Shown here piece after piece: positions 34,881-47,305 of a stretch of 64,000 nucleotides of DNA (positions are counted from its first letter, which is position 1; every line of letters begins with the position of its first letter). Position numbers and translations under genes: made by a program. Origin of the DNA: Polytrichum commune (lineage: Eukaryota > Streptophyta > Polytrichopsida > Polytrichales > Polytrichaceae); assembly GCA_950295325.1 (NCBI GenBank), contig OX485804.1:10356001-10420000 (forward strand). Direction: 5' to 3'. A model generated the notes under the pieces. It did not search any database. It was not told the origin of the DNA and saw nothing but the letters and a program-made list of their open reading frames with translations.

Positions 34881-37195
34881 GTGGAGGCGAATGCAAATGC
34901 AAATCCAAATGCATTGCTTGGATTTGCTTGGATTTGCTTGGAGGAAGTGCGTTTCTGGGACTGTTTCTCTTGGGTGCCAAGTGTCCCAGTTCTCAACTTC
35001 CCAAATTGGAAGGCCATGCGACCATTTCAATTTTGCAAGTGCAAAAAGGTTGCTCTCTCATTTCGCTTGAAGCTTCCCCCAAGTGCTAATTTAGCAGGCT
35101 GTCCAGATTCGGCCGTCCCTGCATCACCCTACCTAACTTAACTGAAGCGGCATATTCGGCTCAATGATCTCAAAAGAAAAAGAAAATCTTTTTCTTTTGA
35201 ATCTAGCATAGCACAACATTACTCAACTGATGATCTGCATTCATGGGTCTTACAATATATTTGAGAATAAAGTCTCTGGATACCAGGATCCCAATGCTTC
35301 AAACCGAATTTGATGTCAAGGCAATTGAACACAACTCATCAGCTGAGTAATGTTATGAGATGAATCCTTTCAACACAACATTATTCCACCCTAGGCTTGC
35401 TAGAAGAGTTGTGGGTGTAAGAGTAACTTGGATTCTATTCCCATGTAAGGCACATAAGATTTTCCCAACATCATATTCAACTCTGAAATTGGTGATTACA
35501 AGCTCCATTCAACACGGCACATGTCATGTGAATTGCAAAGTATACACATATTTATTATCTTAATACACAAAAGAATTGCAAGGAAAACGAGAGCATACAT
35601 ACAAATGCAACTTACATATAGCCTCAAAGATATATACTAGTCCAAGATATATGCACCCACTCACGACTAGAATCCTAATTTGTCAATTCATAGCCGGATG
35701 ATAGGCTTGTTATTTTCTTTTTCATATTTAAAAACCCACATAATCACCAAATATATGCATGCAAACCATACCTTCAACAATACCCCTTCTATGTGTATGA
35801 TGTCAACATGGTATTAAACTATTACCCCTTTTGTGTACTCACTTGGGTAGATCCTGCAATGTAGAGTGCACTTCTCAAGATGAACACATGCATATTATCC
35901 TTTAAAGGCATGCACACATCTATGTCTCACAACCCTCTAAGCATGTCAAATACAATAGAAATTGTATACCATCCCATGTGATGTTGAGTTGGTCAAAGAA
36001 ACCCAACTTTGCAATGTTAGGTGCCTTTTCACAAGCCTCACAAGTCTATTGACAATGCACACAACCATAAGGTTAGGCAGATGAGGCTAATTTGGTTAGC
36101 TTCCTTAATCAAACACCTATTACGGGCTCCTAATTGGCAGTACATGTTCTTTAATTCGGTGGGTGAGTAATACATAATGAGTTAGATGCCGCTACCTGAT
36201 GATATTTGGGTTAGTCACCTTTGCAAAAGTCAAGCTACACCCACCATCCTCCATAATGAGGAGTGTGCAATCCACCGAGTTGTGATACACTTGATTTTTG
36301 TGCCCGAGGTGGGCAAATTAGGAGGTGGCATGTGGTTGTGAGGTGCCGACCAACTTCTATTGTGGGTATTCTATAATGAAAAAACAGTTTGGCAACATAT
36401 TATCTTGCATGTGACCACTTTAGAGACATGACACATCCACTATTGGCATTAAACTTACTTTTCATTGGGCAAATGACCCATATCATCATATTCGGTAATC
36501 GGAGATTTTTTCATGATTTTGAGACTATTTAAGGACGCAGTTTTTCAAATAAAGAACAAGAAGAACACAAAAATATATTCAATGTGACTTAATAAAGTGA
36601 TTTGCATGGGCGACACTAACCAATTTGGCACAAATTCATGTCATCACAATAAGAAATTGATCTAGATATTAAACTATTTGCATTTATTTTGAGACTTTCC
36701 AAAGCCTCTAATTAATGAATATAATGACCTATGTAGAATTTGCTAATGATGATGTCCACTTACACAACATTGAACAATAAAAGAGTTCCCCCTATAACAC
36801 CACAGTGAGAATTAGGGAACCTTTGATTACGGAGCCTACATCAACACCTTCCTCAACTCCGAGTTCATCGATTTCAAAATCTTTGGTCTTGATTCATAAT
36901 TGCTAACCTACTCAGGCTTCTAATGCTTGAATCCATCCGATTCATGGATTCCACATAGTTGGAGGTGTTTACATTAGCCTCATCTACCTTATGTGGGTAT
37001 TATTTGGATCATATTTCATTTTTGCCAAATTTTGCCAATTAGATTTATGCAACAAAATATGTGTTGCATTAACAACTCTGCAATGAAGCATCAACAAAAA
37101 ATTGGATTGAAAATCAGACCCCTCCCCTGATTTAGTTATAATTATTGGGACTGCAAGTTTTGTTAATTTGTTAATTGAATACATAGGTCCTCCCA
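34881..37195. other. intergenic, no gene seen
   Basis: A short self-complementary patch at about 34893-34940 alternates AATGCAAA and GGATTTGCTT. Otherwise AT-rich sequence without recognised coding regions. Confidence 0.45.
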
Positions 37196-37645
37196 ATTGT
37201 GTTCATTATTGAATGTGTAGTAGTAAAGAAAAGTTGAAGATGTAATCCAATTTATTTTGAACATGTGTCTTTTATGGTATTTTGCTATCGATCCTTACCG
37301 AACCACATACCAATCAAATTATAGGGTTTTGATTAAGAAACGTAACCAAATAACACCCACATACCTTAGTCTGTGAGAGAGTTCCATTGTGACTTGGATC
37401 ATCTCTATGCACTTAAAACCCCTTTAATTTCTTTCCTTCCTTGAGAAGAATCGACAACAATCCTATAGAGGGTCAAGTTTCTATTTTGGATGAATGAGAG
37501 GTACGCTTGTATATAATGATTCCCTATTTCCACTATTGAATGTGGAGTAGTTAATAACTTTTGGGAACGTAGTCCATGTCTTATAAACATGTGTCTTTAT
37601 GGTGTTTGTTCTTTAATCCTCACCTAACCACACACCAATCAAAAT
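37196..37645. repeat. imperfect tandem duplication
   Basis: The segment 37205-37330 (ATTGAATGTGTAGTAGT, ACATGTGTCTTTTATGG, ACCAATCAAA) recurs at 37533-37645 (ATTGAATGTGGAGTAGTTAA, AACATGTGTCTTTATGGTG, ACCAATCAAA). The period is about 330 bp. Weak relatives occur near 17.3 kb. Confidence 0.55.
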
Positions 37646-37784
37646 ATGAACATAACATTTAACAAATGCATCAAAGGGTGAGTAATTACGCACAATCTGG
37701 ATAATGTATTTCACTTCATTGCAAAGGTAAATCTTTGCTTATATCCACTTTACATTATCATCCTATATAATACACTATTGGCTG

Positions 37785-38004
37785 CACTATTTTAGTCTAA
37801 TTAGTGTGGGTTACCATTCAGAGTTACATGTTGCAATAACTTTTTACCGAGAGCATCATTTTTTCCCTAAATAACATAAGTAATTAGTATGCACACTGAA
37901 GAATATGATGCAACTTAGTTGGTAAAAAAGAAGATAACATCGGCAAAAAGTTTTAGCAACATGTAACTCCGAATGATAACCCACACTAATTAGACAAAAT
38001 AGTG
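37785..38004. mobile_element. MITE family A-prime
   Basis: A 220-bp element: left CACTATTTTAGTCTAATTAG, right CTAATTAGACAAAATAGTG, then TA. The subterminal GAGTTACATGTTGC is paired with GCAACATGTAACTCCGA. It has the same plan as family A but different terminal sequence. Confidence 0.8.
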
Positions 38005-38164
38005 TACCTGTAAAGGATACCCACAATCTAGAGGAAAACCTACTTGGAGAAACTTAAGTGACGAATGAAAAGTGACTGCTCTACACATAGGCACGTACTA
38101 GGTTTGGTATGGTCTTTTATGATACATGGAAACTAGGGTATGAATGAATAAAATGAAATTGGTT

Positions 38165-39460
38165 TTAAAGTTTGGGAAGGTGAAATGGCAAATGGGAGTG
38201 AAAGTACATCAGGATGGTTTCAAACTTTCTAGAGTGGCGGAGTGCAGTAGCCTCCATGAGATAGAGGCTAATGTTAACTTGTTGGTCTAATTGAGAGAAA
38301 GACTTGAGGCTCCCTGGAACTACTTTCTCAAATAGTGATGGAAACTTATTTTTAAGGGGGTTGTATAGGGGACATTCCAACATGAAATGTGCCTTGTTTT
38401 CAACAACACTATAGGGAAAAAGTGACATAGTCTAGTATCTCTAGAGATAGGGATAATCTTCCATCATCCAGTTTCAATGGCAAGTTTATGGTTTGAGGTG
38501 CAGTAGGTAGCAATGAGCTTGTGTTGTGGTGGAGTCAATGGTTGCTTCAAGTACAATTTACATTCGTATTTAAGAAAATCCCTGAGGTGGAGGTAATCTA
38601 GTTTCTTCCTAGAGAGACAAAAAGAGTTCCACTCTTTAACAAGAAAAACCTCCTTGATATCAACATATGTTATTTTTGATGTGGTTGGATTGTCATGGGT
38701 TCTCGAATGTGATAAACCTCGTGATGTCTTCCACATGGTTGTTGATTTGTACCAAGTGTTAAGTCCTTGTTCGGCCAGGTGTTGGGATAGTGAGGTTGCT
38801 TTATTGACTAGCCAAGAGGGGGATAGGCGAGCCGTTGTTGAAAGTCCACAGTAAGCTTGAGAGCACATAATTCTAAGGGACGTTTCCCGAATTTGGCCAG
38901 TAAGATATGATAGGTAGTCAAAGAACGCACTTTGACATGAGACATCACACTACGTCTTCATGCCCTTCTCAAGGACTTTCCAATGAGAGTTTTTCAAGTC
39001 GCCTCCCTGAATTTCGGTGCCACACATGAAAGTAGGAAGCACTAAAGCCTTGAATAGGTGAGATTTGAGTTCCCAACATGTGATGCCGACTACAATTTCT
39101 TTTCTTGAAGTTCACATCAAAGCCTTCCTTCATGCAATTCCTCGCCTTTTACTAAATGGCTTAAAGTAACCATGTGAATAAAAATCAATCCCATGGTATT
39201 TGTATTCATGAGTGATCTCAATTTGGTCCTTGTCTAGGGAAAATGCCTTTTGGATTAATTTCCTTTTGTTACAACCAAATATCATGATTTTTGTCTTAGC
39301 TAGATTGACTACAAGGCTAGAAGAAGTGCAAAACTCACATAGCTTGTTCAAGAGTTTTTGTAGGCTAACGCATGTTTTAGAAAGTAGAACAACATCATCA
39401 ATGTAAAGAAGAATGACAACCATTTTTTTAAATAAGCATGGAGAATCCTTGTTGATCTCA
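38165..39460 (-). pseudogene. LINE (non-LTR retrotransposon) reverse transcriptase remnant
   Basis: Minus-strand pieces in order. 39423-39130 carries the catalytic YIDDVVLL motif of reverse transcriptase and a following VNLAKTKIMIF block. 38868-38464 is a carboxyl-side segment ending HKLAIETG. 38428-38165 continues with a zinc-knuckle-like ECPLYNPLKNKFPSLF block and ISLYLMEATALRHSR. Stops and frame changes lie between the pieces, and the N-terminal half is absent. It is inactive. Confidence 0.85.
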
Positions 39461-40309
39461 TTTAAATATGTTTAAAGTTCATCAATGTACAAACCGAATA
39501 ATGTCGAACATTACTTCACCATGGCTGGGGATTCGTGGCACTCAAGTAAAGTCATCCGGTAACCAAAATCGGATGAGTCCATCAAGAAGCTCGGATGGAG
39601 CTTACTTTAGTGAAACGCCTCCGAGTTGGCATGTAAGACCTATTTTCTCCCTCATATCTATTGTAAACTACTAGCTATATTGTAAATATCAATTAGTTGG
39701 CAAGGGGCAATGATGTGGCCTTGGATGCTCTAAGCCTATTTTCTAACCTCCCATGAGTTGTTTCCAAGGCCATGATGTGGCTTTGAATTCCACATGCTTA
39801 TTTTGATAAATATTGCAAGATATCAACGTGTCCAACATATAATTATGAGGTGTTGTCATAGATATTTTTTGTTTGTTCATAATTTATTTATTTTGCACAG
39901 TTGTGATTGCTCAAATATTTGTAATATTTCAAAATAATATATATCACCTTATGGTAAATTGGTGAACTAGAAAAATAAATTCAATATAATAATAATAATA
40001 AATGAAATTTATTTGAAAATAATTAGTATACACTATGTGATTTTAAGATAATACAATATATGATGAGGATAAAATATTACAATAATTGAGATAGATTATA
40101 GTTAGAAACTTATGATTTTCTGAGTATACCCCATCCTTAAAATTGTCCCACAAGTCTAATTCGAAATAACATACCATCTATTTATATCTCATATTATATT
40201 ACCTAAAAAACAAATTTGATTTTTATATAAAATTGTTGTTACATGATTTATATTCTATATTCATTGTTTCATTTTGGTTATCTTATGAACACTTGCACTA
40301 ATCTGTCCT
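39461..40309. other. intergenic, very AT-rich
   Basis: No gene is recognised; simple AT-rich sequence with AATAAT repeats near 39985. Confidence 0.5.
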
Positions 40310-40690
40310 TAGAATGACAAAGATAAATTTAAATAATAAGTCACAAAATTATAATTTCAATGTTAATGAGGATTTTGTAATGTTTTTGACCTCCAAGTTA
40401 ATTACGTGCTTCATTGATGGTTTCACTTGCAGAATGAAATCCCAATCAATTACTTATTTACTTGTTGGAAGTGCACATATATATTGGATTTTAGACCTTG
40501 AAGGTGCAGTGCACTCAATATGGGATTTGTAGTCAAGCAACCTTCAAAAATGCAAGGGCAATGTTTTTTTTGAAGTTGGGCGGGATGGTCAACATATTTC
40601 GGTCGGGTTCAAAAAAAAAATTAGAGGGTTTCCCCAACCCAGATTTGTCACTCCGAAAATTTGTGAGGGGGTATTTAATGTCCGCTCATA
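40310..40690 (+). repeat. dispersed repeat J copy 1
   Basis: Shares AATAAGTCACAAAATTATAA, CTTCATTGATGGTTTCACTT and GCACTCAATATGGGATTTGT blocks with two minus-strand copies at 48.7-49.6 kb. One frame stays open across parts of two copies, but no domain is recognised. Confidence 0.65.
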
Positions 40691-41740
40691 TTAATTTCTT
40701 AAAAATAATTGGACTAGTAATGATAGGTTGGCAACGCATGATGCACCCACTTGCTTTTATGAGGTATTTTTTAAAATTTGTTTTTATGTCTAACCCCCTT
40801 TGTATGATTGCCTCAAGTATAAGATTAGACTAGGATTATTTTGAACTGCTAAAACTTGATATATTTGAAACCCTTGAGACAAGGATCCAACGACGTAAGG
40901 TAGTGTCTAAAGTGGTTCATCTCATCTGCAAAGATGAATGAACTCTCACTAATGAAAATACATGAGTGGCACGAATCCCCAGCCATATTTTTGTTTTCAA
41001 TACCATTTGGATCTATATACCATGCAAGAACCTTCATACCTAGACAAGATTGCCCCCAATATCAACATGGTTTGGAACAGCATCGACCCGAATAACAAAC
41101 CCACCAAATATCAAAATTTGACAAGTATTACAATCTCAACACCGACAGGTAGGTTATTTGCATACCAATTTGCTTGTTGATTATTGATACCATGCATTCA
41201 CCTATTTACCAGACCAACACTGGTACATAAATGATACACAAAGCACATATCATTGATCATTGGAAAAGATCACATGTTTATCTCTGGATACGTGCATTTG
41301 TCAAGGACTTCAAGACAGCATTCGCTTTGATCCAACACTATGTTTCAAGATTCATCATGAGATTAGATTGTCAACATTGTAAAGAGATATTGGTCTCACA
41401 ACTCCAGTTATACAAAAGGTACAAGCTACTAACATCCCAGTTTTTCTCCACAGAATTGCAGCCCTAATAGTTGCAACTGCAACATTTGAAAACATGAACA
41501 CTAGATACTGCAGTCGGGATATCAGGTAGATTATTTCACACTGTTGGAATGACAAGAATGAGCTAACGTTGCAAAAAATGGGTACCAACCAAGCTTTGAT
41601 GGGACCAAAACACCACCACTGCCTCAAGGCCCAACAACCCTCTCGGTGTGTTTGTCACAAAAAGCACTCGAAGTTAGTCTACGATCGAATGCCGCAAAAA
41701 GGGTTTTCTCAGGTGAAATCTGCCATGACGTATATATTTT
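40691..41740. other. intergenic downstream of the SDR gene
   Basis: No recognised gene. A 78-codon plus-strand frame at 41231-41467 matches nothing known to me. Confidence 0.45.
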
Positions 41741-43667
41741 TTACAAATCCTTTTTGATGACAACCTCAGAGGGAACTGATGCGGAGTAGTACCAATCTCG
41801 CACCCAGGCGGGGCAATAGCCGAGGAGACGGAATGTGCTGGATAAATAGCCATAGGTGAAATAAGCAGGAGGCGATTTCCCTATGACGACTGGAACAGCC
41901 TTTTCTGCAAATTCAGTGGCTGTGGTCGAATTCGGGCCCTGGGACAACATTGCTCGTTTCAGTAAGAAGGGCTCAAACGGTTTAAACAAATTGAGTGAGC
42001 TCAAGTAGCTGCTACACACTTCACATGCCCTCTTTCCAATAGAGGAAAGGACTGCTCCTGGAACAAGAACAATGACGTCGATGTTGAATGGCTTCAATTC
42101 CATTCTGCCAACACGAGAAACATAGGTTAGATCCACGACGTTCATTTTAAACTGGAATAAGTAGACACAAACCAACCTAGGATTTTGACTACTTGTTACA
42201 AGTTGCCTTCCACCAAATGTGTAATCTTTCAACAGATTATTCTTGTTCGAAATGAGAATCTGCCATTTACAAAGACAAATCAACTTCTGTAGATGTTTGT
42301 TGTGAAGCACCTCCTGCTTGTCAGAATGGATAGGAAATCTTTTATATTACAAAGAGAAAGTTCACTTAGACCAGGGGTTCACATAACCTCTTTGCATCAG
42401 TGCATTCAGAATCACAAACCCAAACAACCTCTTTATAACATGAAATAGAAATTCATTATAATCAGCAATTACAAGAATTCATATCTCTCATTCTCACCTC
42501 AAAGCATCACTAGCAGCATGTAACGCTGCCTTTGAGCCGGAATATGCTCCACTCCATGGACCAGGAGCATAAACACCAATGCTGCCAACGTTCACAATTT
42601 TTCCTTTCCCTTTTGCAACCATATGTGGCACTACTGCTTGAACAAGCAGTACTGGACCTGCGCAACCAAATATTGAGCTCAAACTCCCCTCAACAACCCC
42701 AACAATACTCATCCTAACCCAATCTCATATTGCAGATACTATAATTTCTCTTTTCATAATTTCAGAACAATGTACCACATGTCTGCGCTCAGACCAGTGA
42801 TTCACTCTCGAAATCAAAACGTCAGGACAATTTTTAAGGTTGCATTTTCTGTTAGCTCGAGAGTAGAGAATTGCCATGGTTTCCCTTCCGTCTGACTGTT
42901 GACAGAATCCTCAATTTCCTATCTCAGAAACCAATCTTAGATTTCAGATATGGCAAATACAAACACACCTGGTGCTTCTGTGATCATAAAAACTCTTTCA
43001 ATTACAGAACAATGTAACACATGCCTGCGTGCAAACAAGTGATTCACTCTCGAAGTCAAAAGGTCAGATCAATCATCACAGCTGCAATTCCATTGAGCTC
43101 TACAGTAGACAACTGCCATGGTAGAACATTCACAGGATCCTCCATCCCTAACAGAGAGGGTAGGCTATGGTAAAGAACAACATTTTCTTGCACCTTTCTG
43201 AGGTTATCTCCAATACAGATACAATGCAAAAGGACTCGCACATACAACCAAATGTGTGCAAAGAAAGATAGAAAGAGAGGGAGGGTTAAGGTTTTGGTAC
43301 CAAGAAAGTTGGTTCTGTACACTTTCTCCATCAAAGGGATAGGAGTCTCTGCGAGGGGCGATGTACAGGGCATCCCTGCATTGTTGACCAGGATGTCAAT
43401 TCTTCCATACATGCTCATCACCGCATCCACTGCAGCCTTGATACTCTCCTCCACACTCACATCGAGTGCTAGTATCTCCACATGTGGATGCCCTTTGAAC
43501 GATTCCATGCTGTCCAGCGACCGGGATGTTGCCACGACACTGAACCCTGCCTTGCAGAACTCGTTCACAAGCGCTGCTCCAATCCCTCCATCCGAGCAGC
43601 CCGTGATGAGCACCACCTCATCTCGTCTCCCTCCTGCTGATCCCCCTCCATTTGGCCCTCCTCCCAT
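41741..43667 (-). CDS. short-chain dehydrogenase, 1-acyl-DHAP reductase-like
   Basis: Three exons, 43667-43301, 42657-42498 and 42104-41741, joined by GT-AG introns in phases 1 and 2, give 296 aa, close to the length of yeast Ayr1. Residues 1-16 are a Gly-rich leader. The Rossmann signature TGCSDGGIG (22-30), the Asp-Val of the adenine pocket (69-70) and NNAG (95-98) are present. The catalytic set is Ser148, Tyr161 and Lys165 (YSGSK). The C-terminal third (LRMELKPFNIDVIVLVPGAV) follows the classical SDR fold. The TGCS-GGIG form is typical of the plant and fungal NADPH-dependent 1-acyldihydroxyacetone-phosphate reductase group, which acts in ether- and phospholipid precursor synthesis at the ER or lipid droplets. 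Substrate is inferred from family only. The frame stays open upstream to 43946, but the Gly-rich start at 43667 fits the family better. A tandem array lies directly upstream. Confidence 0.9.
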
Positions 43668-43767
43668 CCTTACCCTCCACAGAAACTCTGTACAAATCTC
43701 CAACACAACCCTAAAACTCCGAAAAGAGGAAGGAAATGGATGACAAGCGTCCTGGTGCACCTCCTCC

Positions 43768-44530
43768 CTAACCTGATTGATCAAATAGAGCAGCCAAAAG
43801 CACCCTAAGGCTTCCTTCTTATGGTCGCACCTTTGCAGAAAGGTTGAGTGAGCAGCTCCGAATTTGAGCTCAACAGCCTTCACAACACAAGTACAGATAG
43901 TCTCAGGAATCAAAGAAGCACACAAATGTGCACCTGTACATGGCAAACAAGGACACCTACAGGTGCCCGACCGAATTGATCATGCAGAGCTACCAAAAGG
44001 ACCCTGAGGTTTCCACCCTCACAGAGAGGTTAAGTAAGAAGATCCCAATTGGAGCGGAAAAGCCTTCAAACACAGTACAGATGATGTGAGGATCAAAGAA
44101 GCACAAAAGTGTGCATCTATAATGCTACCGCCCTAATTGAGCATGCAGAGCTGCCAATGCCACCCTGAAGCTTCCTTCTTATCCTTCCACCTTCACTTTA
44201 AGGCTTCCTTTTTATCCTTCCACTTTCACAGCAAGGTTAAGCAAGCAGCTCCCAATTTGAGCCGACAAGCCTTCAAAACACAGTACAGATAGTCTCAAGA
44301 ATCAGAGAAGCACATAAATGTGCATCTATGATGCTTCCGACCTACTTGATCATGCAGAGCTTCCAAAAGCACCTGGAGGATTCTATGATGCTTCCACCGT
44401 CAAAAAAGAGAGGTTAAGTACGCTTACAATGTGAGCTTGGAAGACCTCGAACAAGTTACTGTACATTGACCTAATCTCAGGATTCAAAAAGGAGAACAAG
44501 AAGTGCACCTATTGCAGCAGCCCTGGCATC
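43768..44530. repeat. tandem array upstream of the SDR gene
   Basis: Four imperfect units begin near 43778, 43977, 44137 and 44348 with variants of TGATCATGCAGAGC-CCAAAAGCACC. They also share AGAGGTTAAGTA-GCA, ACAGTACAGATAGTCTCA and CACA-AAGTGTGCATCTA. Period is about 160-210 bp. The array begins about 100 bp upstream of the SDR start codon, so it lies in the promoter or leader. Confidence 0.8.
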
Positions 44531-44917
44531 AAGACCACCAATCTTCTGTTATCTCCGAAGCATCTCGAGGTTGCCGACGAAGATCACCTCTTCAAGAAGG
44601 GACAAGAGAGTTATAGCTACCATGAGTTGAGCTAAGAAGTGGTGCAAATGTTGGAAATTGGACCTCCAGAAAGCCGAAAGGCGAATCAAGGTGGGATTTT
44701 TCAATGCCAAAATCGGCCGAAGATGTGCAAAGGAACCCACACCTGCTGCTGGTGAGGCCAATCGGCGAATCCCACCACCAGGCTCGAACATTTAAGTGAC
44801 TTTAAGCCGGCGCACATGGGCGGAGGGCCGCCTCCGCCCCAGCCTGGCTTCTGCCGGTCAGACCACCTGGAGGTTTTTGACGGCAATGACTCGGTCTTTC
44901 GCTCAAGATAATTTCAT

Positions 44918-46380
44918 ACTATAATAATGTCATCTCCCGCTTTAATAAGTAAGCTTGTGCACTTGCAAGTTCCATGTGCCGGTCCAGTCCGTTTTTTTCT
45001 AAATAAATGAGTGGGCCGGTGACAAGAGGGTGGTGCCATGTGCCCATTCCTCTCACCCAAGGACCGGTATTCCCCATGGATGGGTGTCCCACATTTTGTG
45101 TTGTGCAAGAATGGGTGCCAAAGGACCGGCAGTCCTAATGCTCACAAGAAGGACATGTGCCGGTTAGAAAGCTCCGGTGACCGGATCGGCCAGTCACCTA
45201 AGGTACACCCTTGGATACTAAAGGCCACTTTGTTCTTCAAGTCCTTTCTTTTGAGGAGTACTCTTAGGGAATGTGTATTTTATGATGTTTTTAGAATCTA
45301 GATCTTAACTATATATATATATATATATATATAAGGCAAACAAACCAGAGGAAACACTCATGAAATATTTAAAAGAATATTTTGGTATCATTTAGGTGTC
45401 ATAGTTAAAATCACTTGTAAACAATGTATAATGACAATTTCAACTAAAAAAATTATATATACATATTTCCATAGATGACAGTAGTACCAACCTACGCATA
45501 TCAACAACACATAATTTGGAATGCTTTCAATAAATGTATGGAAATTGATGTGCAAATCAGATATGAAAAGTTAAATGATGATGACCTCCATTGCCGATGA
45601 CCTTCATAAAGTATCATGTCTTGTCACTCACCAAATTTAGTTAGAAAGTAGGAAATCGAAATAAACCAGCAGCCCACATAGAAGTACCCCTCCATAAAAT
45701 GGGAGACATCACCCATTTTTTGGATGATGTCACCCGTTTCTCACCCATTTAAAAAACGAACCGGGACCGGCACATGGAACTTGGCCCTTAGTTGGTAGAT
45801 GCGTACTTTACTCATATTGTTTTCTAAACCCGTTGGTTCAATGAATCGCAATGGGAAATGGATGAAACTTGAGGCAACCCGCTTGACCGAAGCCCAATGA
45901 TGTGAAATCATTGCAAAGTTAAGCAAGCCGAACGTGCTGAGCAAGCATGCGTTGGGGCGGGAGTATGAAGTTAGTGATGCCATCATTTGGAAAGTTTGGG
46001 ACAATTGGGAGAACATATTGCAACGAAATCCAACCTATCGAGACATTTGTTGAATTTGAAAGTGCTACCGACTTCAAAGACTTTGAAGCTCTACACAACA
46101 TCATTGTCCTCGACATCGACGACCAATTGCTTTGCTCCAATGTTCAAACAAAAGTTGGACATATGTATGATGAACTGTGACGATTGTTTTAGACATTTCA
46201 ACGAAACTTTAACAAACTGACATGAAATGTCAAGCATCAAAAATTCATGTATTCGTGAAAATGACTCTGCATGTTATGTTCAAACAATAAAGTACGAACC
46301 CTACTTTTTGTCAAAAAAATTGCACACTTAACCGGGATGCGTACTTAAACAGGTGCGTACTTAAGCGGGAGATTACTGTA
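44918..46380 (+). mobile_element. pogo/Tigger-like element, internally deleted
   Basis: The right end reads GCGTACTTAAGCGGGAGATT followed by ACTGTA. A related complement, ATCTCCCGCTTTAATAAGTA, lies at the left (about 44930). CTCCCGCTTAAG-type ends are characteristic of pogo/Tigger elements. The plus strand at about 45910-46040 encodes a CENP-B-like helix-turn-helix segment (IAKLSKPNVLSKHALGREYE, then VSDAIIWKVWDNWENIL), after which stops appear. The DDE catalytic domain is missing. A second TIR element (44967-45782) is inserted near the left end. Confidence 0.65.
44967..45782. mobile_element. 816-bp TIR element nested in the pogo-like element
   Basis: A perfect 19-bp inverted terminus AAGTTCCATGTGCCGGTCC at 44967-44985 and its complement at 45764-45782. 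The interior repeats GTGCCGGT-like motifs several times and contains an AT microsatellite at about 45310-45333. No transposase and no clear target duplication. Confidence 0.75.
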
Positions 46381-46413
46381 CTAGATAATTTCGAGCGAGA
46401 TAATTATGCACTA

Positions 46414-47008
46414 CATTAAACATGATATTTAGTGTTTGATACATTAAATATCACTAACCCTACGAAAGTAGGTAACATTGAATGTAAACTCAAACACTAA
46501 ATATCAACTATGGTAATATGTGGACGTTACATGCACGAATTGAGTGCCAGTAAGGAGGAGGTTCAGTTCCTCATCTCTTGCAAGCAGGGATACAGGGCTC
46601 GGACACAGGGCTCCTAAATCCCCTCAACAAACAATCACGTGTATTGCACATGACCTCATACTCATCTCCAATAAAAGAGCACACAATTTCCATCGACAAA
46701 GCAAATGAACAAGCGCAGTGCACTCTTCTGAGTCTTTGACGAGATTCTGCTCAACCTACACATCTTAGATTGCGAGGGGTTTGGTTGAATGGAAGCTAAA
46801 AGAAGTGAGGGGGATGAGAGAAAGAGAGAGAGATTATGGTAACAATTGAAGAAAAGTGCTCCACAGGAAGGGAGGTGGCAATATAATAGGGAAGGTGGCG
46901 GCACATTTATGTCTAACACTAATTGTCAAAGAATTGAAATTTAGTGTTGAGCAGGGTAGGATGGTAACAACACTAAATATAATCAAACACTAAATATCAT
47001 ATTTAGTG
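46414..47008. mobile_element. MITE family B copy 2 (long form)
   Basis: A 595-bp element with ends CATTAAACATGATATTTAGT and CTAAATATCATATTTAGTG, each next to TA. The outer parts match the 320-bp copy at 13647. The extra material of about 270 bp lies in the middle (about 46560-46860). Similar segments TACTAGATAATTT-GAGCG lie on both sides (46379-46397 and 47009-47027). Confidence 0.8.
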
Positions 47009-47105
47009 TACTAGATAATTTTGAGCGTAGTTAATTCACTACGTTTTCACCTTCACAATGAGTGAGTTTAAGTAGAGGCCACGAATTCACATCCCTTCAT
47101 AACTA

Positions 47106-47303
47106 CATTAAATATGATATCTAGGCAAAGCTTACTATTTGGAATTACGCAATGCTATATATATTTACTGTAAATCTCATATTTTATGAACAAATGTTAA
47201 ATTGGTAGTTTGGACACTATAAAACATTGACAACTTTACTTGGTAAAAGGATATAGCACCGTGTAAATGCAAATAGTAAGTCACACAAAATATCATATTT
47301 TAC
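47106..47303. mobile_element. MITE family A copy 5
   Basis: A 198-bp element: left CATTAAATATGATATCTAGG, right CAAAATATCATATTTTAC, flanked by TA at 47104-47105 and 47304-47305. It is inverted relative to copy 1 (the ACTTTACTTGGTAAA block is complementary). Confidence 0.78.
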
Positions 47304-47305
47304 TA

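Noticed and set aside
43668-43946. N-terminal extension of the SDR frame by 93 codons
   Set aside because: The extension runs into the tandem array and has no similarity to SDR proteins; the Gly-rich start at 43667 fits the family.
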